The notes under the pieces are model-generated. The model was not told the origin of the DNA. It saw only the letters and a program-made list of their open reading frames with translations, and ran no database searches. From positions 72,913 to 136,912 of the forward strand of contig JAQTNK010000005.1 in NCBI GenBank assembly GCA_028713915.1: a stretch of DNA of 64,000 nucleotides, given 5' to 3'. Position 1 is the first letter of the stretch, and the number at the start of each line of letters is the position of its first letter. The position numbers were made by a program, and so were the translations under genes. This document shows positions 33,690 through 41,487 of this stretch, in pieces. This DNA comes from Rhodocyclaceae bacterium (lineage in GTDB: Bacteria; Pseudomonadota; Gammaproteobacteria; Burkholderiales; Rhodocyclaceae).

Positions 33690-35305
33690 CGGCCCCCTCC
33701 GTTCCCGGCGCCGACCCGGCGCCGGCTTTCGCCACCGCCGCCGCCTGCCGCAGCTGGCTCGAGACGGCCCCGCTCACCGACGCGGGGCAGATGCTGGCGC
33801 TGTTCCTGCGCGAGCTGAAGGCGCTGAACCGGGCGACGCTCGCAGCGGCGGAGCGACTCGAGATTCTCGAACTGCTGCGCGGCCCGCTCTACGACGCCCA
33901 GGAAGAATTCAGCCGCAGGTTCGTCGGCAAGCCGCAGCCGCTGGCGGCGGCCGAACAGGCGGCATTCAGTGCCGCCAGCGCAGCCTGGCACGCGCTGGTG
34001 ACCGGCTACATGCGCTGCGCCGAGGCCTGCTTCGCCAACGATGCGCGCATGAAGTCGAAGGCCGCCCTGGTGCTCCAGCGGGCGCTCGCCGCGCTCGTCG
34101 CCGAGCAGCTCGCAACGCACCGCGTCAGCCGCCAGCCGACGGCCGAGCACTGGCGCGTCCTCCACCAGCTCTATGCCGCGGCCGAACAGCTCGACGTCGC
34201 CGGCCACGACGTCGCGGACGTCGCGCGCCTGGGCAAGTCGCCGGGCAGCCCGCAGGCGGCCTATGCCGAGGCCTTGCTGCTCGCCGCTGCCAACCTGCAC
34301 GAGCACGGCCAGCGCCAGATCGGCTGGGCGGCGCGCTGGACCCGGCGCTGGGCCGCCAAGATTCGCGTCCTCAAGGCAGCGCCGACGTCATCGCCGGCGC
34401 TGCCGCTGTGCGTCGATCTGGCGTCGGAGCTGCCGGCGGGCTACGCGCCGCTCGACACGCCGGGCGCGCGCTGGCTGGACACCACGGAATTGAGGCACAG
34501 CATCAAGAAGCGTTTGGCGCTGCTGGCGCAGGGCGAGGCGCCGGCCCGGCTCAACCTCGGCGAAGACTGCACGCAGCCGGCCTGCGAGCAGCTGCTGACG
34601 GCGCTCTACCAGCGCTGGTGCAAGGGCGCCGCCGGCCGCGGCCTGGAACGCCGGCCAGCCAGCGGGCCTTGCCGCCTCGTCGCCGGCGCCGAAGCGATCC
34701 ACTACTACCTGTCGGGCCGCAAGCCCTTCAAGCAGGTGGCGCCGACCGACCTGCGGCTGTTGCGGCGCGAGCAGGAGGAAATCGCCACCTTCGGCCGCGT
34801 CGCCACCCATCGCGACGAGAATTTCAGCGCGCAATACGGCTTTGCCGTCGAGGTCTGGCAGGCGCTCGAGGACTGGCACATGATCGACGCTTCGGCCGCC
34901 GGCATGCGCATTGCGCGTCCGCTGGGGCAGAGCGGCGCGCGCATCGGCCATCGCCAGCTGATCGCGGTCAGTCCGCCCGACGCGCAGTCCTACTTGCTCG
35001 GCTGCGTGCGCTGGACGCTGGTGGCCGACACGCTGGAAGTCGGCCTGCAGTTCTTCCCCGGCCGGCCCGAACCGATCGCGCTGCGCGGCGCCGGCCTCGC
35101 CGCCGCCGGCGAGCAATACCGCCCGGGCTTCCTGCTGGCGGCGGTGCCGGCGATCCGGCAGGAAGCCAGCCTGGTGATGCCGGTCGGCACCTTCAAGCTC
35201 GGCCGCACGCTGGAAGTCTTCGCCGGGCAGCCGCGGCAGGTACGGCTGACGCGCCTGGTCGAGCGCGGCGCCGACTTCGAGCGCGCGACCTACGAGCCGG
35301 CTTGA
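33686..35305 (+). CDS. Conserved 539-residue protein, unknown; possible PilZ-like C terminus
   Basis: 539 residues with no signal peptide or membrane segment. The N-terminal half is helical (ELKALNRATLAAAERLEILELLRGPL; KSKAALVLQRALAALVAEQL). The middle has cysteine pairs (YMRCAEACF, EDCTQPACEQL). The C-terminal 140 residues look beta-rich (RQLIAVSPPDAQSYLLGCVRWTLV, VGLQFFPGRPEPIALR), as in PilZ-related effector domains. I know similar proteins in betaproteobacteria but no tested function. Overlap with the HIT gene and proximity to the GGDEF-EAL gene are compatible with a c-di-GMP link, which is inference only. Confidence 0.6.
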   Translation: MTAPSVPGADPAPAFATAAACRSWLETAPLTDAGQMLALFLRELKALNRATLAAAERLEILELLRGPLYDAQEEFSRRFVGKPQPLAAAEQAAFSAASAAWHALVTGYMRCAEACFANDARMKSKAALVLQRALAALVAEQLATHRVSRQPTAEHWRVLHQLYAAAEQLDVAGHDVADVARLGKSPGSPQAAYAEALLLAAANLHEHGQRQIGWAARWTRRWAAKIRVLKAAPTSSPALPLCVDLASELPAGYAPLDTPGARWLDTTELRHSIKKRLALLAQGEAPARLNLGEDCTQPACEQLLTALYQRWCKGAAGRGLERRPASGPCRLVAGAEAIHYYLSGRKPFKQVAPTDLRLLRREQEEIATFGRVATHRDENFSAQYGFAVEVWQALEDWHMIDASAAGMRIARPLGQSGARIGHRQLIAVSPPDAQSYLLGCVRWTLVADTLEVGLQFFPGRPEPIALRGAGLAAAGEQYRPGFLLAAVPAIRQEASLVMPVGTFKLGRTLEVFAGQPRQVRLTRLVERGADFERATYEPA

Positions 35306-35326
35306 GCGCCGGCCGCGCGGCGCGGC

Positions 35327-36631
35327 CTACGGCAGCGAGTTGCCGACCCGCCGGCCCGGAAACACGGCGATGAAGGTGCTGCCGCGGCCCGGCTCGCTGC
35401 GGATGTCCAGCCGCGCCTGGTGGCGTTCCAGCACATGCTTGACGATGGCCAGCCCGAGTCCGGTGCCGCCGGTATCGCGCGAGCGGCCGCGGTCGACGCG
35501 GTAGAAGCGTTCGGTGAGCCGCGGCAGATGCTGGGCGTCGATGCCGATGCCGCTGTCGCTGACGGTCAACACGGCGCCGACGGCGTTGGTGCGCCAGGAA
35601 AGTTCGATGCGCCCCTGCGCCGGCGTGTAGCGCACGGCGTTGCTGACCAGGTTGCCCAGCGCGCTGCGCAATTCCTTGTAGCTGCCCAGCAGCGTCGCCG
35701 GGCCGCTATTGTCGAGCGTGATGGCGTGGCGGCCGCCGGACAGCGCCACCGCTTCGCTGTGCACTTCGGCCAGCAGCCGCGGCATATCCACGGCTTCTTC
35801 CTGCGGCGGCGCATCCGTTTCCAGCGTCGCCAGCGTCAGCAGGTCCTCGATCAGGCGCTGCATGCGCTTGGCCTGGTCGCCCGCCATTTCGAGGAACTGG
35901 TGGATGTCCTCGGCGGGCAGCTCGGCGATGCCGTCGGCCGCGGTCTCGAGGAAGCCGGCCACCACCGTCAGCGGCGTGCGCAACTCGTGCGAGACGTTGG
36001 CGACGAAATCGCGGCGCATGGTTTCGAGTTTCTGGATCTGCGTCACGTCGCGCACCAGCAGCAGGCTGCGCCCGGCCGCGAACGGCGCCGACTGGATCTG
36101 CAGCGTCTGCCCGGGGCTGCGCGCGGACCGCAGCAGCAGCGAGCCGCTCGGGTGGTTCTGCACGAGGTAGGCGAGGAATTCCGGCTCGCGCAGGAAGTAG
36201 GTGATCGGCGTGCCGAGGTCGCGCGAGGAGTTGAGGTTGAGCGACAGCTCGGCGCGGGCGTTCATCCACTCGATGTTGCGATGGCCGTCGAGAATGACGA
36301 CGCCGTCGGGCATGACTTCGGCCGCCTGGCGAAAACGGTCGAGCAGCTTGCCCAGTTCGTCGCGCTGTTCGGCGCCGAGGCGGGCGCGGTAGCGCAGCGC
36401 GTCGTAAGCCTCTTCCCACAGGCCCGAGGCCGACGGCGTCTCCGTGCCCACCGGCTGCTTGGCCCAGCGGATCAGCTCGCTGAGCCGCGACAGATGGCGC
36501 GCGACGAGATAGACGGCGATCATCAGCACCGCCGTCAGCGCGCCGGGCGCCTCGCCGAGCAGCCAGCCCAAGGCCGTCGCGGCGCCCAGCCAGAGGCTGG
36601 CGCGCAGCAGGTCGACGAGGGCGGAACTCAC
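35327..36631 (-). CDS. phoR: Phosphate regulon sensor kinase PhoR
   Basis: 434 residues from a GTG at 36631 (VSSALVDLLRASLWLGAATA). Two short N-terminal membrane helices are followed by a PAS domain (VMPDGVVILDGHRNIEWMNARAE), a HisKA domain with VANVSHELRTPLTV, and a HATPase domain (SNAVRYTPAQG, SGIGIDAQHL, GGTGLGLAIVKHVLERH). Absence of a large periplasmic domain is typical of PhoR, which reads phosphate status through the Pst-PhoU complex. The start overlaps the phoB stop by 4 bases. The pst genes are not in the window. Confidence 0.93.
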   Translation of the reverse strand: MSSALVDLLRASLWLGAATALGWLLGEAPGALTAVLMIAVYLVARHLSRLSELIRWAKQPVGTETPSASGLWEEAYDALRYRARLGAEQRDELGKLLDRFRQAAEVMPDGVVILDGHRNIEWMNARAELSLNLNSSRDLGTPITYFLREPEFLAYLVQNHPSGSLLLRSARSPGQTLQIQSAPFAAGRSLLLVRDVTQIQKLETMRRDFVANVSHELRTPLTVVAGFLETAADGIAELPAEDIHQFLEMAGDQAKRMQRLIEDLLTLATLETDAPPQEEAVDMPRLLAEVHSEAVALSGGRHAITLDNSGPATLLGSYKELRSALGNLVSNAVRYTPAQGRIELSWRTNAVGAVLTVSDSGIGIDAQHLPRLTERFYRVDRGRSRDTGGTGLGLAIVKHVLERHQARLDIRSEPGRGSTFIAVFPGRRVGNSLP

Positions 36632-37326
36632 TGCTCCGCCGCCTCGGCGGAAAGGCGATAGCCGCTGCCGCGCACGGTCTGGATCAGCGCGTCGTGGCCC
36701 GTCGCTTCGAGGGCGGCGCGCAAGCGCCGGATATGCACGTCGACGGTCCGTTCCTCGACGAAGACATGGTCGCCCCAAACCTGGTCGAGCAGCTGGACGC
36801 GGCTGTGCACGCGCTCGGCATGGGCCATGAGGAAATGCAGCAGGCGGAATTCCGTCGGGCCGAGATTCACCGTGCGGCCGGCCGCCGTGACGCGGTGGGT
36901 GACGGGATCGAGCCGCAGGTCGCTGACTTCCAGGGCGTCTTCGGCCGCCTGCGGGCGCTGGCGGCGCAGCACGGCCTGGATGCGGGCGAGCAGTTCCTTC
37001 GGGCTGAACGGCTTGGTGACATAGTCGTCGGCGCCGGTGGTCAGGCCCTGCACCTTGTCGCTTTCTTCGCCGCGCGCCGTCAACATGATGATGGGCACGT
37101 TGCGGGTGCGGACGTCGCCGCGCAGGCGGCGCGCGAACTCGAGGCCGCTGATGCCGGGCAGCATCCAGTCGAGCAGGACCAGATCGGGCAAGACCTCATC
37201 GACGTGGCGGCGCGCGGTTTCGGCATCGAGGGCGGCGATGACCTCATGGCCGGCGCGCTTGAGATTGACGGCGATCAGCGCCTGGATGGCGGGTTCGTCC
37301 TCGACGACGAGAATTTTGGCTGACAT
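36628..37326 (-). CDS. phoB: Phosphate regulon response regulator PhoB
   Basis: 232 residues. Receiver domain with acceptor Asp53 (VLLDWMLPGISG) and Lys105 (YVTKPFSPKEL), then an OmpR-type winged helix (LGPTEFRLLHFLMAHAERV, WGDHVFVEERTVDVHIRRLR, VRGSGYRL). The EERTVDVHIRRLR recognition helix is typical of PhoB. A PHO box lies 46 bases upstream (37372-37389), indicating autoregulation. phoB and phoR form a two-gene operon. Confidence 0.96.
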   Translation of the reverse strand: MSAKILVVEDEPAIQALIAVNLKRAGHEVIAALDAETARRHVDEVLPDLVLLDWMLPGISGLEFARRLRGDVRTRNVPIIMLTARGEESDKVQGLTTGADDYVTKPFSPKELLARIQAVLRRQRPQAAEDALEVSDLRLDPVTHRVTAAGRTVNLGPTEFRLLHFLMAHAERVHSRVQLLDQVWGDHVFVEERTVDVHIRRLRAALEATGHDALIQTVRGSGYRLSAEAAEQ

Positions 37327-37371
37327 GGGTATCCGTGCATTAAAGCGGTAGCGGCAGTCTATTGCGACGGG

Positions 37372-37389
37372 GTGACGCTTTTGTGACAG
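37372..37389 (-). promoter_or_regulatory. PHO box of the phoBR promoter
   Basis: On the minus strand the sequence is CTGTCAC-AAAA-GCGTCAC. It consists of two 7-base repeats separated by four A, against the consensus CTGTCAT-A/T4-CTGTCAT. The first repeat matches 6 of 7 and the second 4 of 7. Ten bases downstream lies TAGACT (37361-37356), a reasonable -10 at the spacing usual for PhoB-activated promoters. Confidence 0.75.
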
Positions 37390-37449
37390 GTGGCGGGACG
37401 GCGCGACTGCGTTATGATAGTCGGCCTCACGCAACAAGGCATCATTCCC

Positions 37450-37872
37450 ATGGCCGGCCTCGCTCACAACACCCCCATTCCCACCGAAATCAAGTTGCAT
37501 CAGGCCTCGAAGCTGATGGAAGTCAGCTTCGACGACGGCAGCAACTTCAAGCTGCCCTACGAGTACCTGCGCGTCTATAGCCCGTCCGCCGAGGTGCGCG
37601 GCCACGGCCCGGGACAGGAGACGCTGCAGACCGGCAAGCGCGACGTCCTCATCAACACGGTGGAAGCCGTCGGCAACTATGCGATCAAGCCGACCTTCTC
37701 CGACGGTCACGATTCCGGCCTCTACTCCTGGGACACGCTCTACGACCTCGGCAGCCATTACGAGGAATACTGGCAGGGCTACCTGGCGCGCCTCGAGGCG
37801 GAAGGCGGCAGCCGCGACATCGACAGCACGACGCGGCCGCCCAAGTCCGGCGGCACTTGCGGCAAGCACTGA
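37450..37872 (+). CDS. DUF971 domain protein
   Basis: 140 residues from the ATG at 37450. The DUF971 fold (also the N-terminal domain of gamma-butyrobetaine hydroxylases) is recognised by PTEIKLHQASKLMEVSFDDGS, FKLPYEYLRVYSPSAEVRGHGPGQ, VGNYAIKPTFSDGHDSGLYSW and LYDLGSHYEEYWQGY. It has been discussed as an Fe-S or metal-related domain, but its function is not settled. The C-terminal GGTCGKH could bind metal. It sits upstream of ubiE and may share its transcript; an upstream in-frame ATG at 37414 is less likely. Confidence 0.85.
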   Translation: MAGLAHNTPIPTEIKLHQASKLMEVSFDDGSNFKLPYEYLRVYSPSAEVRGHGPGQETLQTGKRDVLINTVEAVGNYAIKPTFSDGHDSGLYSWDTLYDLGSHYEEYWQGYLARLEAEGGSRDIDSTTRPPKSGGTCGKH

Positions 37873-37950
37873 TCCGCGCGTCCCCGAGTCGCAATCAATG
37901 GCCCTTCGCCGGGGCACATGCCCCACCGGGCGGCCTTTTGGAGGCATAGC

Positions 37951-38682
37951 ATGAGCGAAACCCATTTCGGCTTCGAAACCGTCCCCGAGCACGAGAAAGC
38001 GCAGCGCGTGCGCGGCGTCTTCTCGTCGGTCGCCGGCAAGTACGACATCATGAACGACCTGATGTCCATGGGCCTGCATCGGCTCTGGAAGGCCTTCACC
38101 CTCCAGGTGTCCGGCGTGCGCGCCGGCGACCGCGTGCTCGACGTCGCCGGCGGCACGGCCGACCTCTCCTCGGCCTTCGCCAAGCGCGTCGGCGCCACCG
38201 GCGAAGTCTGGCTCACCGACATCAACAACGCCATGCTGACGCGCGGCCGCGACCGCCTGCTCGATGAAGGCGCGCTGATTCCGACGGCCCAGTGCGACGC
38301 CGAAAAGCTGCCCTTCCCCGCCGACTATTTCGACGTCGTCACCGTCGCCTTCGGCCTGCGCAACATGACGCACAAGGAAGTGGCGCTGGCCGAGATGCGG
38401 CGCGTGCTGCGCCCGGGTGGACGCCTGCTGGTGCTCGAGTTCTCCAAGGTCTGGGAGCCGCTGGCGCCCGCCTACGACCTCTATTCGTTCAAGCTGCTGC
38501 CCTGGCTGGGCGAGAAGATCGCCGCCGACGCCGACAGCTATCGCTATCTCGCCGAATCGATCCGCATGCATCCCGACCAGGAGACGCTGAAGGCCATGAT
38601 GGAACAGGCCGGCCTGGAGCGGGTGGAATTCTTCAACCTCACCGCCGGCGTGGTCGCTCTGCACCGCGGCTACAAACTCTAG
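37951..38682 (+). CDS. ubiE: Ubiquinone/menaquinone C-methyltransferase UbiE
   Basis: 243 residues from the ATG at 37951, preceded by GGAGG at about 37940-37944. A SAM-dependent methyltransferase with motif [16 protein letters not shown] and the UbiE signatures [17 protein letters not shown] and [25 protein letters not shown] near the end. It carries out the C-methylation of the quinone ring. It opens a short unit ending with ubiJ. Confidence 0.97.
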   Translation: MSETHFGFETVPEHEKAQRVRGVFSSVAGKYDIMNDLMSMGLHRLWKAFTLQVSGVRAGDRVLDVAGGTADLSSAFAKRVGATGEVWLTDINNAMLTRGRDRLLDEGALIPTAQCDAEKLPFPADYFDVVTVAFGLRNMTHKEVALAEMRRVLRPGGRLLVLEFSKVWEPLAPAYDLYSFKLLPWLGEKIAADADSYRYLAESIRMHPDQETLKAMMEQAGLERVEFFNLTAGVVALHRGYKL

Positions 38683-38693
38683 GCAACGCCCCC

Positions 38694-39545
38694 ATGAAAA
38701 AGACCTTCGTCACCCTTTGCGCCGCCTTGATCGGCTTGGCCATGCTGAGCTTCGACGCGGACGCCCGGCGCCTCGGCGGTGGCAGTTCCTTCGGCATGCA
38801 GCGCAGCCCCACCGTCATGCGCCAGGCGGCGCCGACGGCACCCACCGCCGTGCCCGCCAAGCCGGCGCCCGCGGCGACGCCGCCAGCACCCGCGCCGCAG
38901 CCTTCCGGCCCGAGCCGCTGGCTCGGCCCGCTCGCCGGCATCGCCGCCGGCGTCGGCTTGGCCGCGCTGCTGTCGCATTTCGGCTTGGGCGAAGGCCTCG
39001 GCTCGATGCTCGTGATGCTGGCGCTGGTGTTCGGCGCGATCTTCGTTTTCCGCCTGCTCTTTGCCCGGCGCCAGCCCGCGACGCAATATGCCGGCGCCGG
39101 CGCGCCGGCCCGCTTCGAGCCGACGCTGGTCGCCGGCGGCGCTGCCGGCGAACCGCTCGGCGCGGTCACGGTGCCCGCCGATTTCGACGTCGACGGCTTC
39201 CTGCGCAATGCCAAGCTCAACTTCGTGCGCCTGCAAGCCGCCAACGACGCCGGCGACCTCGACGACATCCGCCAATTCACGACGCCCGAGGTTTTCGCGG
39301 AGATCAAGCTGCAGCTCGACGAGCGCGGCCGCGCCGCCCAGGCCACCGACGTCGTGCAACTGAATGCGGCGCTGCTCGACCTGGCGACGGAAGACAAGCG
39401 CCACGTCGCCAGCGTGCGCTTCCACGGCCTCATCCGCGAGGAAGCCGATGCCGCGCCCGCGAACTTCGATGAAGTCTGGCACCTGACGAAGCCCGTCGAC
39501 GGCTCGTCCGGCTGGATGATCGCAGGGATTCAGCAACTGCAATGA
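38694..39545 (+). CDS. Tim44-like domain protein
   Basis: 283 residues from the ATG at 38694. A signal sequence (1-25) is followed by an RRLGGGSSFGMQRS segment, a Pro/Ala-rich stretch, two hydrophobic helices (about 80-120) and a C-terminal Tim44-like domain (FDVDGFLRNAKLNFVRLQAANDAGDLDDIRQFTTPEVFAEI). Such proteins are common between ubiE and ubiJ in betaproteobacteria. Function is unknown; the fold resembles the membrane-binding domain of mitochondrial Tim44. The stop overlaps the ubiJ start. Confidence 0.87.
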   Translation: MKKTFVTLCAALIGLAMLSFDADARRLGGGSSFGMQRSPTVMRQAAPTAPTAVPAKPAPAATPPAPAPQPSGPSRWLGPLAGIAAGVGLAALLSHFGLGEGLGSMLVMLALVFGAIFVFRLLFARRQPATQYAGAGAPARFEPTLVAGGAAGEPLGAVTVPADFDVDGFLRNAKLNFVRLQAANDAGDLDDIRQFTTPEVFAEIKLQLDERGRAAQATDVVQLNAALLDLATEDKRHVASVRFHGLIREEADAAPANFDEVWHLTKPVDGSSGWMIAGIQQLQ

Positions 39546-40132
39546 TCCGCGCGGTGGTCCTGGCCGGCTTGAACCATGTACTCGGCCAGTCGGCCTGGGC
39601 GCGCGACAGGCTCGCGCCTTTCGCCGGGCGGCACGCGCGCTTCGTCATGCCGCCCTGGCAACTCGGCGTCGCGATTTCCGCCGCCGGCCTGTTCGAGCCG
39701 GCCGCCGCCGACGCGCCGGACGTGACCATCACCCTGCCCGCCGAAACGCCCGCGCTCGCGCTGCAGGGCCAGGAACGCGTCATGCAGGCGGCCCGCGTCG
39801 AGGGCAGCGCCGAGTTCGCCACGGAACTCGCCTTCGTGCTGAAGAACCTGCGCTGGGACGCCGAGGAAGATTTGTCGCGGGCCGTCGGCGACATCGCCGC
39901 CCACCGCATCGCCGGCGGACTCGCCGCCTGCGCCGCTTGGGGGAAGCCGACCGCCGAGCGCTTCGCCGCGAGTCTCGTCGAGTACGCCACCGAGGAGCAC
40001 CCGCTCCTCGTCCGCCGCGCGGACCACCAGGCCTTCGCCGCCGAGATCGCCAACTTGCGCGCCGACATCGAGCGCGCCGAGCGGCGCGTCGCTGCGCTGG
40101 CTCAGACCTCGCCGCCGCCCAGGGCCTTGTAA
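39542..40132 (+). CDS. ubiJ: Ubiquinone biosynthesis accessory factor UbiJ (SCP2 domain)
   Basis: 196 residues. An SCP2 lipid-binding domain (about 15-105, FVMPPWQLGVAISAAGLFEP, DVTITLPAETPALALQG, VEGSAEFATELAFVLKNLRWD) is followed by VGDIAAHRI and a C-terminal coiled coil (AEIANLRADIERAERRVAALA). It holds ubiquinone intermediates for the Ubi metabolon with UbiK. The usual ubiB neighbour is absent; instead the 3' end overlaps by 31 bases the end of a convergent efflux gene. Confidence 0.9.
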   Translation: MIRAVVLAGLNHVLGQSAWARDRLAPFAGRHARFVMPPWQLGVAISAAGLFEPAAADAPDVTITLPAETPALALQGQERVMQAARVEGSAEFATELAFVLKNLRWDAEEDLSRAVGDIAAHRIAGGLAACAAWGKPTAERFAASLVEYATEEHPLLVRRADHQAFAAEIANLRADIERAERRVAALAQTSPPPRAL

Positions 40133-41487
40133 AGCTGCGCGGCGGCCGCCAGCAGGGCGCGGCGTGCCTGCACCGCGCCCTGCTGCGCCGTATACGATTC
40201 GCGCTGGGCGTCGAGCACGTCGAGATAGCTGGATATGCCAGCGCCATAACGGGCTTCGGCGAGCTTGAGCCGCTCGGACTGGACCTTGGCGGCGGCGTCG
40301 AGGGCCTTGAGCTGGTCGGCCAGCTTCTCGCGCGCCACCAGCAGGTCGGCAACTTCGCGGAACGCCTGCTGGATGGTCTTCTCATAGTCGGCGACGGCGA
40401 TGACTTTGCGGGCTTCGGCGACGTCGACGTTCGCCGCCGTGCGGCCGGCGTCGAACAGCGGCAAGGACAACGCCGGCTGGAAAGCCCAGGCGCGGCTGCC
40501 GGCGGCGAAAAGGCCGGACAGCGCGCTGCTCGCCGTGCCCAGGGTGGCGGTCAGCAAGATCTTCGGCAGGAAGGCGGCCCGCGCTGCGCCGATGTTGGCG
40601 TGGGCGGCGATGAGCCGCTGTTCGGCGGCCAGCACGTCGGGCCGCGCCAGCAGCACCGCCGACGGCAGGCCGGGGTCGAGGTCGGCGACGAGGCCCTGCT
40701 CGGCCAGCGGCCGGGCCGGCGGCAGCGCGTCCGGCAGCGTACCGACCAAGAGGGCAAGGGCATTGTCGGCCGCGGAGCGCTGACGTTCGAGGCTGGCGAG
40801 ATCGGCACGCGCCGACTCATAGGCACCGTCGGCCGCAAGGAAGTCGAGGTCGGAGGCCAAGCCCGCTTCGCGGCGCTTGTCGATGAGGTGGCGGGTATCC
40901 CCGCGGCTGGTCACGGTGGCGCGCGCCAGTGCCGTGCGCTCATCGAGCTCGACGAGCGCCAGATAGCCGTTGGCGACGTCGGCGATCAGCGAAAGCCGGA
41001 AGGCGCGACGAGCTTCCTCGCTGGCGAGGTAGCTCGCCTGGGCCGCGGCGCTGAGGCTCTTGACGCGGCCCCAGAAGTCGACTTCGAAGGCGGTCATCGA
41101 GAAGTCGACGTCGTAGCGCTGGGCGTTCATCGGCTGCCCGCTCAGCGAAATGTCGGCCGGCGTCAGCGAAGCGTTGCGGCTGCCCGTCAGGTTGACGCTG
41201 GGGAAGCGGTCGGCGCGCGCGACGCCGAACAGCGCGCGCGCTTCCTCGACGCGGCCGACGGCGATGCGCATGTCATAGTTGTGGTCGAGGGCAGCGGCGA
41301 TCAGGGCTTGCAGGCGCGGATCGGGAAAGAAAGTCCGCCAGGCGGTGGTGGCGGCCGGGCGCGCGCCGGCGGCGGCGGGCGCGGCCCACTGGTCCGGCAG
41401 CGACGGCGCCGCCCGCTGATAATCCGGCATCATCGAGCAGCCGGCGAGTGCGGCCGCCAGCGCCAGCAGGGGAAGGTGCTTACTCAT
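40102..41487 (-). CDS. RND efflux outer-membrane lipoprotein (OprM/NodT family)
   Basis: 461 residues from the ATG at 41487. A lipobox ALAGCSMMPDY places the lipidated Cys near residue 17. Two OEP repeats form the TolC-like channel (FEVDFWGRVKSLSAAAQASYLASEEARR; LFDAGRTAANVDVAEARKVIAVADYEK). The family signature LRPDVL appears as LARPDVLAAEQRLIAAHANIGAARAAFLP. Its start overlaps the stop of the RND pump gene by 8 bases. It is the outer channel of the tripartite efflux system. Confidence 0.94.
   Translation of the reverse strand: MSKHLPLLALAAALAGCSMMPDYQRAAPSLPDQWAAPAAAGARPAATTAWRTFFPDPRLQALIAAALDHNYDMRIAVGRVEEARALFGVARADRFPSVNLTGSRNASLTPADISLSGQPMNAQRYDVDFSMTAFEVDFWGRVKSLSAAAQASYLASEEARRAFRLSLIADVANGYLALVELDERTALARATVTSRGDTRHLIDKRREAGLASDLDFLAADGAYESARADLASLERQRSAADNALALLVGTLPDALPPARPLAEQGLVADLDPGLPSAVLLARPDVLAAEQRLIAAHANIGAARAAFLPKILLTATLGTASSALSGLFAAGSRAWAFQPALSLPLFDAGRTAANVDVAEARKVIAVADYEKTIQQAFREVADLLVAREKLADQLKALDAAAKVQSERLKLAEARYGAGISSYLDVLDAQRESYTAQQGAVQARRALLAAAAQLYKALGGGEV

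Noticed and set aside
35311..35327. A GGCCGC/GCGGCC hairpin between the convergent 539-residue gene and phoR
   Set aside because: No T run on either side, and such stems are common by chance at this GC content; not called a terminator.
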